From Algoriphagus iocasae (lineage in GTDB: Bacteria; Bacteroidota; Bacteroidia; Cytophagales; Cyclobacteriaceae), in NCBI RefSeq assembly GCF_014206875.1, contig NZ_JACIJO010000002.1, positions 806,001-870,000 on the forward strand: a stretch of 64,000 bases of DNA. Reading direction: 5' to 3'. A program made the translations under genes and the position numbers. This document shows positions 25,418-34,511 of the stretch, one piece after another (position 1 is the stretch's first letter; every line of letters begins with the position of its first letter). The notes below the pieces were generated by a model, which saw nothing but the letters and a program-made list of their open reading frames with translations, was not told the DNA's origin and searched no databases.

Positions 25418-25446
25418 CCGCAAAGTTCACAAAGTTTTCGCTGAGA
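25418..25446. repeat. Short CAAAGTT-unit repeat after rng
   Basis: CAAAGTT occurs at 25421-25427 and 25430-25436 in the context CCGCAAAGTTCACAAAG then TTTTCGC. It resembles degenerate CGCAAAG-type intergenic repeats I associate with Bacteroidota genomes. It lies directly behind the rng terminator. Confidence 0.4.
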
Positions 25447-25494
25447 ATGCCTATATCAAATTGGCGCTTATTTTCTGTTTGCTTGACGCTTTTA

Positions 25495-26601
25495 TTAGTC
25501 CGAAGCGTTGGTCTTTGAGAAATCCAATCTGACAAAAGCAACTCTATCCTCTGAATTTGGATATCCAATATTGAGGTAGTATCCTTTTGGTGTAGAGAAG
25601 CCCTTGGTGGGAAAAGGGAGTAATATCTCCATTGCCTTATTAAAGGCACTATCTAAGATTATTAATTTTGTCAATGGTTTTTTTCCTTGACTTCTGTTTT
25701 CTTCAGTATCGGTAGTGACTATTGCTTGTCTTATATATACTTGTGCTAAAGGATCATAATCTACCCAGTTATATTTACTTGAATTGTAATTGGGATGATA
25801 AGCTATCCATTCCCCGCTGGGTGTCGTAGTGCCAGGAAGAAAGATCATTTTTTCTTGTAATCCTGCGTATACCTTTTTACTTCCTTTGTTAGATAATACA
25901 ATCAATGAATCACTTGTGGGGAGAGAGATTATTTCGAATCCTTCTGAAGTATAGGTGCTTAAATAGGGGCCTAGGTTCGGGTCATCTAGAAACTCTTTAT
26001 AATACCCTGGATATTTAAATTTGAAATGATCAACTTTTGAATTTTCAGGATCAAATTTTAAAATCCAGTTTTCATATTCTAGGTTTGGTTCTTTAAGAAC
26101 ATAGGGAACATCAGCAATAATCAAATTATCACCGGATTTAAACATCCTGTTTCCCATCATTGTGCTATAATTAGCCGCCAATCTCTTTTCAGAAACTTCT
26201 GGTAAATCAATTCGATTTTCAACCTTTCCGAATAGATCAGCTTCAATTAACTTATTGTTTGAAAGAAACCAAACTGTTGAGTCGTCAACAAAACTACCTG
26301 AAATAAAACTGCCAATTCCATCTGGACCTTCTTCATCGTAAAATTGGTCTCGGATTAGTTTTCCTTCAGGATAGCTATATTCCATCAGTCTATGATTTAT
26401 GGAAGTGACCAAAAATTCATCGGCACCTTTCTTTACATATTTGAAATTAGATCCAATATCTTTTGTCAGCGTATCTTTTTCTAAATAAAGGGTATCTACG
26501 ATCAATTCCTTCAGATCCAAAATCTGGATTTGTTTTTCAGTTTTTGGAGAGCAGGCTGAAAAAAACGAAATGGTAAAAAGTGTGAATAATAAATTTCTCA
26601 T
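25495..26601 (-). CDS. DUF4221-type lipoprotein
   Basis: This 368-residue protein starts with a lipoprotein signal peptide with lipobox FFSAC (Cys17). The rest has a beta-propeller-like pattern of repeated strands (for example TVWFLSNNKLIEADLFG, LIVLSNKGSKKVYAGL) as in DUF4221 lipoproteins of Bacteroidota. Biochemical function is not known. It is the last gene of a minus-strand run with the membrane protein and the LytTR/LytS pair, 47 bp downstream of the membrane protein. Confidence 0.8.
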   Translation of the reverse strand: MRNLLFTLFTISFFSACSPKTEKQIQILDLKELIVDTLYLEKDTLTKDIGSNFKYVKKGADEFLVTSINHRLMEYSYPEGKLIRDQFYDEEGPDGIGSFISGSFVDDSTVWFLSNNKLIEADLFGKVENRIDLPEVSEKRLAANYSTMMGNRMFKSGDNLIIADVPYVLKEPNLEYENWILKFDPENSKVDHFKFKYPGYYKEFLDDPNLGPYLSTYTSEGFEIISLPTSDSLIVLSNKGSKKVYAGLQEKMIFLPGTTTPSGEWIAYHPNYNSSKYNWVDYDPLAQVYIRQAIVTTDTEENRSQGKKPLTKLIILDSAFNKAMEILLPFPTKGFSTPKGYYLNIGYPNSEDRVAFVRLDFSKTNASD

Positions 26602-26648
26602 TCCTTATCATTAAATATTTTTAAAACAAAAAAATATCCTTACCTAAT

Positions 26649-27866
26649 CTACTTCTTGATAAAGCTGAATTTTGACCAATTCTCCCTATACCTTAATTCA
26701 GGTTCATTATCAGTAAATCCATAGATCAAAAGTATTTTTTCTACTCTGACCTGATGCACTCCATCCTTAAATGATGAAATGTCTACTATTCCCTGATAAA
26801 TTCTTTGGTCAGTTTCAGGCATCCTGAATTTTTTCCAATTTTTTACAGCCACCAACGAATCATCAATATAAATACGATGTAAGTCAGCAGTTTCTTTCAA
26901 TTGATGCCAGTTTAAAGTATCGATTGAAGTTTGATACTTGCTGTTCATATCCTCTAAAATTTTTCTGTCTCCTTCAAACCTCGCTATTCCAATTTTCAAA
27001 AAATCTTCGTCGATCTCTTCAGATGGAATAAATACTCTTGAGAATCGTTTACTCGGATCATGTTGATCCTGAAAGATTTGATTTTTAGAGGGCCATTCTA
27101 ACTCGAACTCATTTAGATTCCTTTCATTGGCAAATAAAGAGAAGTCTTTTACATCAGATGAAATGATAGGAAAAGCCAAAATAAAAATGAAGAAGCTATA
27201 AAAAACCGCAAACCATTTTCCCAGATTGCTTTGATAGATCGCTCCGATAGAACTGATAATTGTCTGTGAATACCAGGTTTTTAACTTCGATCTTTTTTTA
27301 CTCAGCTGCCCTAAAGACAGGATAAGAATTGAAGTCATAAAAATCAGATAGACCGTAAGATAAGTCAAATCAAACCATACATAAAGACTAACTAAAAGGC
27401 CTAAATAAAGCGTAACAACTAAGACGGTTATCACCAAAGAAAGAGGGAATGCAAAAGTCATACTGCATATCTTTTCCATTCTTAAAACCATTTTTTCAGG
27501 CTTTTGGTAATTATAATTTTGTGCCATCTTAAATAACTTCTCGTTAATAACACCTTCTGGAAATGCATAGCTTAAACCCAAAAGTCCGGTCCAAAAAAAT
27601 CTTAAGCATAAGTGAACCACGAAAAATATTTTGAAAACAGAGATGATTGCTGTTAGATAAAATACAAGTAACAAGCTAAATAAATATCCTACTCCGATTT
27701 CCTGATTGATATAGGCACAGAACTCGTAGATTTTGGCTGGGAAAACAAATAAAAATGCGAGCGTAATACCCGAAATAATGACTTCAGGTTCCCAGCTGTT
27801 GCGTTGGAGATTTTCCAGCCAAGTCAGCTCTTCTTGTTTTCGTTCAGTGTCTGGTCCGTTTTCCAT
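26649..27866 (-). CDS. Polytopic membrane protein of unknown function
   Basis: I do not recognise the family. The 405-residue protein has about six hydrophobic segments in the N-terminal 250 residues (VIISGITLAFLFVF, LFSLLLVFYLTAIISVF, FPLSLVITVLVVTLYLGL, YLIFMTSILILSLG, WFAVFYSFFIFILAF) and a soluble C-terminal domain of about 155 residues, probably periplasmic. It starts 11 bp after the LytTR regulator, so it is likely co-transcribed with and perhaps controlled or sensed by that system. Confidence 0.8.
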   Translation of the reverse strand: MENGPDTERKQEELTWLENLQRNSWEPEVIISGITLAFLFVFPAKIYEFCAYINQEIGVGYLFSLLLVFYLTAIISVFKIFFVVHLCLRFFWTGLLGLSYAFPEGVINEKLFKMAQNYNYQKPEKMVLRMEKICSMTFAFPLSLVITVLVVTLYLGLLVSLYVWFDLTYLTVYLIFMTSILILSLGQLSKKRSKLKTWYSQTIISSIGAIYQSNLGKWFAVFYSFFIFILAFPIISSDVKDFSLFANERNLNEFELEWPSKNQIFQDQHDPSKRFSRVFIPSEEIDEDFLKIGIARFEGDRKILEDMNSKYQTSIDTLNWHQLKETADLHRIYIDDSLVAVKNWKKFRMPETDQRIYQGIVDISSFKDGVHQVRVEKILLIYGFTDNEPELRYRENWSKFSFIKK

Positions 27867-27877
27867 TTTTTAAAAAA

Positions 27878-28630
27878 TTATCCATCAAGCCAATTCTTGA
27901 AATCTGTTACTTTTTCCCTACTGATTAGTATATCGGTATCTCCACAATTGTGGAGTTTTATTTTCAATCGACTGTTGGAGTAAGTAAAAATATCAGAAAT
28001 CGAAGAATAAGAACAAAGGTATTTTCTGTTAATCCTGAAAAATAACGCAGGGTCGATTTGCGATTCCACCTGCTCTAGCGTCGAGTCGAGCACATACTTT
28101 TTACCCTCCTTGGTTTGGATAAAAGTCACGCGCTCTTCACTGAAAAAGAATGCGATTTCATCCACCAAAATGCTTTGGATTTTTTCTCCATACTTCACCA
28201 GAAATCTGGTTTTAAAGGAGGTCGTTTTAGGTTCGAGCAAATTTTTGATCAGTTCTAAATCTATACTCGATTTGAGTTGGTTGGATTTGAATTTTTCGAC
28301 AGCTCTCGATAAATCCTCTGGATCAATCGGCTTCAAAAGATAGTCTACCGCATTGACCTGAAATGCCTGGATCGCGTATTGGTCGAAGGCCGTAGTGAAA
28401 ATAATCGGCGTGGATAACCTGACTTTTTTAAAGATTTCAAAGCTGATTCCATCTGCCAATTGGATGTCACAAAAAATCAAATCTGGTGAAGGAAATTTTT
28501 GAAACCATTCTATTGCAGCCTTGATGCTGTCTAGGTTTCCAAAAATCTCGGCATCTGGAAAATGTTCCTTAATTTTCTTTAGAAGGAGGTTAAAGGCTGG
28601 TTTCTCATCTTCTATGATTAAAATTCTCAT
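27878..28630 (-). CDS. LytTR-family response regulator
   Basis: This 250-residue two-component regulator has an N-terminal receiver domain with the phosphoacceptor Asp in LIFCDIQLADG, the Thr of IIFTTAFDQYAI and the Lys of YLLKPID, and a C-terminal LytTR DNA-binding domain (about residues 145-248: FLVKYGEKIQSI, FFFSEERVTFIQTKEGK, FFRINRKYLCSYSSI). It overlaps the kinase gene by 4 bp (ATGA-type junction), a sign of translational coupling. Confidence 0.95.
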   Translation of the reverse strand: MRILIIEDEKPAFNLLLKKIKEHFPDAEIFGNLDSIKAAIEWFQKFPSPDLIFCDIQLADGISFEIFKKVRLSTPIIFTTAFDQYAIQAFQVNAVDYLLKPIDPEDLSRAVEKFKSNQLKSSIDLELIKNLLEPKTTSFKTRFLVKYGEKIQSILVDEIAFFFSEERVTFIQTKEGKKYVLDSTLEQVESQIDPALFFRINRKYLCSYSSISDIFTYSNSRLKIKLHNCGDTDILISREKVTDFKNWLDG

Positions 28631-29700
28631 TTGGAAAACTCTAAAATTGGAAGTTTGACAAGGAATTCATCTTCGGTTTGGATGACTTCCATTTCTTTTG
28701 ATGAAATCAGTTGATATCGCATTTTAATGTTTTGTAAGCCAATACCTGTGGAAGATTCTGGTTGACTGGATTTTGGTTGAAAAGTATTGCTGATCCAAAG
28801 CTCATTTTGTTTTCTAAAAATGTGGATAAACAATGGGAGTTCTGCGCTGATGATATTGTGCTTGATGGCATTTTCGAGAAGAAGCTGAAGTGAAAGAGGT
28901 GGTATCAGTCCATTTTGATCTTCTATTTCAATCGAAAACTGTAAGCTTTCTTCAAATCTGATCTTCTGGAGTTCCAAGTAGTTTTTGGCAAAATTAATTT
29001 CCTTTTCAAGCTCCATTAATTCTTCTTTCTGAGCTTCCAAAACGTATCGATAAATCTTGGATAACTTCTGAATGAAAGCCGCTGATTTGTCTGCACTTTC
29101 ATAGACGAGATTCGAAAGGACATTAAGGGAATTAAAAAGAAAGTGTGGATTGAGTTGATCTTTCAGCGATTGATATTGACTGGATAATTTTTCATTTCGA
29201 AGAATTTCTGCCTCCAGTGCTGACTTTCTCCATTCTAATAACCAAGAACGTGTAGTGAATAATGCCATAAAACCTAAAGCAATTCCCATTGGCACCAAAG
29301 AGTACTCAAATAGAGTTCTCCATGGCAAATTGTCTAAAGATACATCCCCTAAAAGCCAACCATAAAGGGTAACTAGAATAAATGAGACAATAAATGCATA
29401 GGTCAAATAGGTAACACTCGTCAAAAGCAATCGCTTTACAGGATGGTGAATCCAGGAAATCCTACTGTCGAAATAAGTTTCAACTTTGTTTCCTCCATAA
29501 CTCATCGCCACTGTGATGGCTAAAGAGAAGAAAAAATCAGGAAACAATGCTTTTATTCCACTCCAAGATAAAAAGCATCTTGGGCAGAATGAGACCATCA
29601 AAACCATTACTATTCCCAAATTGATCAGCAAAAAACTTGAGGTTTTATTCCAGATTCCTCTATCAGGTTGGGGAGTGTTGTTCTCAGATTTTACTGTCAT
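28627..29700 (-). CDS. LytS-type sensor histidine kinase (His_kinase family)
   Basis: This 357-residue kinase has about four N-terminal transmembrane helices (residues about 20-160), a short coiled coil and the His_kinase module with LKDQLNPHFLFNSLNVLS carrying the phosphorylated His, then an HATPase domain with LLLENAIKHNII and GIGLQNIKMRYQLI. It lacks a large periplasmic sensor domain, so sensing is probably membrane-borne. It pairs with the LytTR regulator just downstream. Confidence 0.95.
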   Translation of the reverse strand: MTVKSENNTPQPDRGIWNKTSSFLLINLGIVMVLMVSFCPRCFLSWSGIKALFPDFFFSLAITVAMSYGGNKVETYFDSRISWIHHPVKRLLLTSVTYLTYAFIVSFILVTLYGWLLGDVSLDNLPWRTLFEYSLVPMGIALGFMALFTTRSWLLEWRKSALEAEILRNEKLSSQYQSLKDQLNPHFLFNSLNVLSNLVYESADKSAAFIQKLSKIYRYVLEAQKEELMELEKEINFAKNYLELQKIRFEESLQFSIEIEDQNGLIPPLSLQLLLENAIKHNIISAELPLFIHIFRKQNELWISNTFQPKSSQPESSTGIGLQNIKMRYQLISSKEMEVIQTEDEFLVKLPILEFSK

Positions 29701-29715
29701 GTTGGGAATTTAATT

Positions 29716-29764
29716 AAAAACAAAGAAATCCTTCCTCTCAAAAAAGTGCAGAAAGGATTTCTTT
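29716..29764 (-). terminator. Intrinsic terminator after the TPR-like secreted gene
   Basis: AAAGAAATCCTT and AAGGATTTCTTT form a perfect 12-bp stem with a 19-base loop, followed on the minus strand by a GTTTTTAATT tract. It separates the TonB-receptor pair from the LytS/LytTR operon. Confidence 0.8.
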
Positions 29765-29778
29765 ATCAATTTTTCGGA

Positions 29779-30423
29779 TTAATTACATTTTGAAGCAACT
29801 TCATTTGCCTGTGACTTACCCCAGGTAGGGAGAATATAATCTTCTGAGATTTTAGCTTCTTCCTTTTTATAAAGATCCAATGCCATTCTGCCCATTCCAC
29901 AAGCTTTTTCAGGTCCGGATCCAAAAAATTGCGCCATCCCTAATTCCATTTGGGCCATCATGGTGACCGCTCTTGGATTCGCCCGGTCTAGATTAATCGC
30001 TTTTCCAAATAACTGCATGGCTTGAGGACTCATTTCCTGCCCACGGGATGCCGGATCAATACTCAATTTTCCCATAATGGCATATCCATGAAGCGTTGTG
30101 ATTTCGGAATTGTCTGGAGCGATTTCCTCCGCTTTTTTCACTAATTCCAATGCCTGATCAAAATATTGGTCCTTATTCACATCAAATCGAAATGCAGCTA
30201 TAATTTGGTTATATGCAGCGTAATATAAAGGCAGCCATTCTTCTTTTTTAGCTTCCGAAATTCTCATAAAACCATTGGTGACTTGCTGGGAAGTTTCCAA
30301 ATCCGGGATGGAATTCATGGCAGTAATTTGCTTTTTCATAGCGGCTTCGTAAGCAGGATCCGCTGCGGTAGCAAAAGTTATCCACATAAATAAAGCGGCG
30401 ATAGTTAAGATTGATTTTTTCAT
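29779..30423 (-). CDS. Secreted TPR-like protein partnered with a TonB receptor
   Basis: This 214-residue protein has a signal peptide (KSILTIAALFMWITFATAA) and repeated helical pairs that read like weak TPR units (LYYAAYNQIIAAF, YFDQALELVKKAEEIAPDNSEI, LFGKAINLDRANPRAVTMMA). It lies 11 bp downstream of the TonB-dependent receptor and ends in a terminator, so the pair form one operon. A periplasmic helper of the receptor is a reasonable inference; the substrate is unknown. Confidence 0.8.
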   Translation of the reverse strand: MKKSILTIAALFMWITFATAADPAYEAAMKKQITAMNSIPDLETSQQVTNGFMRISEAKKEEWLPLYYAAYNQIIAAFRFDVNKDQYFDQALELVKKAEEIAPDNSEITTLHGYAIMGKLSIDPASRGQEMSPQAMQLFGKAINLDRANPRAVTMMAQMELGMAQFFGSGPEKACGMGRMALDLYKKEEAKISEDYILPTWGKSQANEVASKCN

Positions 30424-30434
30424 GATTTTAGTTT

Positions 30435-32594
30435 TTAAAGGTTGTTTAGATTATTAGCTGTTTTATCTTTTGAAAGTGTTAGGAAAACTCCTAAAAAGAG
30501 GAATCTAGGCGCTAGCTGTCCCTGAGGGATAGATTCAAAGACTCCTGTTTCATTTGGTGTTTGACTATAAGTATATCCGAAAACATTGTCCCGACCCAGT
30601 ACATTGGTACATGCCAAGTGAATGATCAAGTTCGGTTTAGGGAGATAACTCCAGGATAAACTCAGGTTTTGGAAACTCTTGGTTTTAGCATTCATGGCAG
30701 AGTTATCCACATTTGGATCAGAGTAGGTATAGCCATCATTGTAAGAGAATGACATTCCTAGCTGGGATTTCAAATTGACGAAGAAATGTTTTACTACGAC
30801 TGAGAGATTGTGTTTTGGAGCAAAGCTAGGCTGAACCCGCGTTTGAAATTGGTTAAAACTTCTTTTGCTATCCACAAAGCTGTAAGTGATCCAATAGTCC
30901 GTTTCCTTAAAGGTTTTTCTGTCGCGGAAAAAGAAGTCAACTCCCTTGGCATAGCCTGAAGCACCATTTTCAAGATTAATAGGGGCTGTTTCAGACCCTT
31001 CAAATGTGACCAATCCATCATAGCTTTTGTAGAAAGTCTCTGCCCGAAATGTGAATCCTTCTTTGGAAAAGAGATAATTCAAGATCAGGTGATCGGATTC
31101 AGAGTTTTGAAGGTTGGTGTTAACAACTCGATAGTTTTCCAAAGGCAATTGATGAAACTTGCCAGCAGCAAAAGAAAGTTGACCTTTATCGCCTAGTTGA
31201 TAAGCAAGTGAAGCTCTTGGGTCCAGCCATTTTTGATCCGACACAGTGCTGATTCCTGCACGAAGTCCTGATCGTAGCACCAAGCTTTTATTGAAGTAAT
31301 AATCCCACTCGGTGAATGCATAGGTTTCCTGATCCTTGTAATTCCGAACTTGGTTTTCTTCCACTAATTTTTCAGAAAATGGATGGATAAAATGCTCCAG
31401 GCCAAACTTAGCCGAAAGACGATCAGAAAAGTCTTTGGTAGCAGTGGCTTTCATGTGGATAAGCTGATTTGATCGCTCCACCTTTAAGCTGTCATAAGCG
31501 ATATTGTCAAGGTTTTTGGAATAGGAGATCCCTGTGAAAATCATCCAGTCTTTCTTTAAAATTGTTCTCCAGTTTGCTTGTGCATAACTGTAATCATTTC
31601 TCAAGTCAACCAGGATTCTTTTGTCTGTTCCAGGAAGCGGTTGCCATAATTTCATTCCTCCAGATTCTGTTCTCGCCATTACTTTGAGCAGACCGTTTTT
31701 CCCTGTTTTCTTTTGCGCAGCAACTTCCAAGTCCCATGATCTTGGTGCCTGCTCAAAATCAACTTTTTGTTTGATGAGTTGCTGGTAAGGGCCCAAGTTG
31801 AAATAATTGGCACTTGCGGTAATACTTTGCTTTTCGTTTGCCAGAGTATGTGAATATCCACCCCCAACAGTCATCAAACTTAGATCGCCTTGACTTCTTA
31901 TTGACAGGTCTTTTGTATTCAGTGCCAAAGCAGAGGAAAGTGCTTGGCCATATTCTGCAGAATAGCCTCCGGTGCTGAAAAAGGTTCCTTTGAATAAGTT
32001 CGGATTGAATCGGGTACGGGTTGGGACATTACCGGTCGTTGTCCCGTAGGCATTTCCCACACGCATTCCGTCAATATAGATTCCCACTTCGCTGGCATCG
32101 CCTCCTCTTACAAACAATCGCCCGTCATTTCCAACCGTGCTGGTTCCTGGAAGAGTCTGAAATGCGCCCATGATATCTCCCATAGCACTTGGGGTGGTAA
32201 CGATATCGAGAGGTTTTAGAATTACGGATTTACTTTGGTCAGATGCCTGCATGGCTCCTGCTGAAATAGTCACCGCATTCATTTCAGTGATCATTTCGAT
32301 CAATCTGATTTCAGGAATTTTTACCGTTTCCTGATCACAATTGATTTCAATCTCTTTGCTTTTAAACCCAAGAAACTGGAAGATGAGAATTTGATTACCT
32401 TTTAATTCTGTAGGGAACTCAAAACTTCCATCCAGCTTGCTGCTGGTTCCATCAAAGGAATCTTTTATAAAAATGTTGACACCTGGCAGGGCAACACCTT
32501 TTTCATCGTTGATTTGACCAGAAATAATTGACTGCCCAAAAGCGATACTTACTTGAAGGAAAAGAAGTGTCAGAAATAAAAATGTGGCTTTCAT
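30435..32594 (-). CDS. TonB-dependent outer-membrane receptor
   Basis: This 719-residue protein has a signal peptide (ATFLFLTLLFLQVSIAFGQ), a CarboxypepD_reg-like domain (about residues 22-105, ISGQINDEKGVALPGVNIFI), a plug domain (about 115-235, TTPSAMGDIMGAFQTLPG and LFVRGGDASEVGIYIDGMRVG) and a C-terminal beta-barrel. It imports an unknown ligand across the outer membrane using TonB energy. It is shorter than SusC proteins and there is no SusD neighbour, so a small-molecule or metal-complex ligand is as likely as a glycan. Confidence 0.92.
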   Translation of the reverse strand: MKATFLFLTLLFLQVSIAFGQSIISGQINDEKGVALPGVNIFIKDSFDGTSSKLDGSFEFPTELKGNQILIFQFLGFKSKEIEINCDQETVKIPEIRLIEMITEMNAVTISAGAMQASDQSKSVILKPLDIVTTPSAMGDIMGAFQTLPGTSTVGNDGRLFVRGGDASEVGIYIDGMRVGNAYGTTTGNVPTRTRFNPNLFKGTFFSTGGYSAEYGQALSSALALNTKDLSIRSQGDLSLMTVGGGYSHTLANEKQSITASANYFNLGPYQQLIKQKVDFEQAPRSWDLEVAAQKKTGKNGLLKVMARTESGGMKLWQPLPGTDKRILVDLRNDYSYAQANWRTILKKDWMIFTGISYSKNLDNIAYDSLKVERSNQLIHMKATATKDFSDRLSAKFGLEHFIHPFSEKLVEENQVRNYKDQETYAFTEWDYYFNKSLVLRSGLRAGISTVSDQKWLDPRASLAYQLGDKGQLSFAAGKFHQLPLENYRVVNTNLQNSESDHLILNYLFSKEGFTFRAETFYKSYDGLVTFEGSETAPINLENGASGYAKGVDFFFRDRKTFKETDYWITYSFVDSKRSFNQFQTRVQPSFAPKHNLSVVVKHFFVNLKSQLGMSFSYNDGYTYSDPNVDNSAMNAKTKSFQNLSLSWSYLPKPNLIIHLACTNVLGRDNVFGYTYSQTPNETGVFESIPQGQLAPRFLFLGVFLTLSKDKTANNLNNL

Positions 32595-32766
32595 ATCGGT
32601 TTAGATTTACCCAAATATGAAGCGTGACATCAGGTTGAAAAATTGAAAGCGACTGAAGTGTCATGATCTGAAACTGAAATGTATCAATGACAGACTGAAT
32701 TTATTTTAAAAAGTTGGGATTGTTGAAAATTATCTCTTAAAACTGACCTAAGAACCCGGCCCTAAC

Positions 32767-34428
32767 TCATGATTTGGCTTTTTTTTCACTCTTTTTTTTC
32801 TCCCTTTCAGTTTTCTTATGGTTTTTTTCTTGGTTCGAATGAGGCATTAGCTTTTGTGCCATTTTGCTGGGGATGGTAGCCAAGAGGCCATCTTTCGCAC
32901 TGAGCCAGATTAAATTGATAGGGCCTTTGTATTGGTCTCTTTTGGTGGAATAAGACAATTCATGGTATTGTTTATCTCCTGGCAAATTTTGCTTGTGCAC
33001 TGCCAGATTAGCCAAACTGCTTAAGAATCCTTTTTTGTGATTTTCCGAATTTTGTAATTCTATTTTAAAATCCTCGTATTCCATTAAAAAATGATTGTCT
33101 GAGAAGTTGGGATTTGCCTCCATAAGAAGTTGAAGCTTGTGTAACTTGCCCGAAGCTATGTTAATACCTGCAAGGTTATTGACCGTTTGGTTTAGTTTAG
33201 TCATTTCCATGTCTTCCAAAGAAATTTCCGCCTCCCACTTTCGCTCAAAGTAGTTTTCGTTAACTTCCATGGTCAACTTCCCTGATCCGCCAAAAATGGC
33301 ATTGATAGAAACATAAAGACTTTTTTCTCTTTCTACTTCCTCAATAGTCGAAACATTCAATATCAGTCCATTGACTTCGGATAAAGTAATGGTACCAGGC
33401 AAGGTCTGGCCGTTTCCAATTTCAGAATAGGTGATGTTTGAATTTGTGATCTGGAGAGAATCGATTTCCATCGGAAAAGTCAATGCCTCCAATAAATAGG
33501 AGAAGTCTTTTTTTAATTCTTTTGGTGGGAAAGGCCTGTTTTTATCTTTTCCAATTTTGAAATCCAGGCTATCCAGGCTTACTGATTCTGCAATAATCAT
33601 TAAAGAATCCCCAAATTGGCTGGCCTCACTCAAGCCTTTGACAGCAATTCTACCAATCTCAAATTCCATGATTTCTTTTTGAGTAGGTTGGCTTTTTGCA
33701 TGTTCATACCAATCCAAATCCAGTTTCAAACTGAGATCTTTAAGATCCATTTGACCTGCCGAAAAATCAAAATCATAAGATCCGAAGCCGAAGGTTTCAT
33801 GCTCTGAAAGCTTATAGATCAGGTTTTTAAGTCCGATTTTCAGCTCTTCTAATTTAAATGGAATTGCTTTATCAAGTTGAATGGAATCTGTTTCTATACC
33901 TTTGGCAATAATTTCAAGATTATCAAGAGAGCCGATTTTTTGAAGACTGTCCATCTGATGGAATAGAGTTGCTTTTCCTCCAGTTAAAGAGAAATTCTTT
34001 ATTTCCCCTCTAGAAATGATATCTCCAAATAGCGACTGGAAAGGTCTGGCAGATTCTACGTGAGTCTTCTGAAATTCTGTGTGAGTTAGCGTGAATTCGG
34101 GATTTACGAAACTCAAATTTTGAATGGAAATCTCTTTCGATCTCAAAAAGTCAATAAATCCGATCCCTTCTAGATCTGCCCGTTCTACTGAGCCCTCTAT
34201 AATTGTGGGAATGCTGTCAACAGTCAGAGGTGTAATCTTTACTTTATTCAATTCAATTTTTCCCAGGAGAATGCTGATGTCCAGGTTTTCATAAACCAAA
34301 TCATATTTCCTGTTAGGATTTGTATTAAGGGTTCCCTCAAACTTCTTTTCAACCCAATTTTCTAAAAAAAATATTCCTACAACAATAAGGAGCAATAGGG
34401 ATCCAAAAGTTATAGCTAGTTTTTTCAT
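32767..34428 (-). CDS. AsmA-like membrane-anchored protein
   Basis: This 553-residue protein begins with one membrane helix (AITFGSLLLLIVVGIFFL), followed by a long run of short beta-strands and repeated ELxxLxI segments (LEDMEMTKLNQTVNNL, ILSEVNG-like blocks), reminiscent of AsmA/DUF748 proteins that bridge the inner and outer membranes to move lipids. The assignment is by general pattern only. It ends in a strongly Lys-rich tail (EKNHKKTEREKKKSEKKAKS). It stands alone between the TonB receptor and the M14 peptidase. Confidence 0.7.
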   Translation of the reverse strand: MKKLAITFGSLLLLIVVGIFFLENWVEKKFEGTLNTNPNRKYDLVYENLDISILLGKIELNKVKITPLTVDSIPTIIEGSVERADLEGIGFIDFLRSKEISIQNLSFVNPEFTLTHTEFQKTHVESARPFQSLFGDIISRGEIKNFSLTGGKATLFHQMDSLQKIGSLDNLEIIAKGIETDSIQLDKAIPFKLEELKIGLKNLIYKLSEHETFGFGSYDFDFSAGQMDLKDLSLKLDLDWYEHAKSQPTQKEIMEFEIGRIAVKGLSEASQFGDSLMIIAESVSLDSLDFKIGKDKNRPFPPKELKKDFSYLLEALTFPMEIDSLQITNSNITYSEIGNGQTLPGTITLSEVNGLILNVSTIEEVEREKSLYVSINAIFGGSGKLTMEVNENYFERKWEAEISLEDMEMTKLNQTVNNLAGINIASGKLHKLQLLMEANPNFSDNHFLMEYEDFKIELQNSENHKKGFLSSLANLAVHKQNLPGDKQYHELSYSTKRDQYKGPINLIWLSAKDGLLATIPSKMAQKLMPHSNQEKNHKKTEREKKKSEKKAKS

Positions 34429-34511
34429 TCAAAATGGGATAAAGAGCCTGGATTCAATTTAATGAAAAACTGACCTTTTATCCATCTTGAGACTTTTATT
34501 CCTAAAATAAT

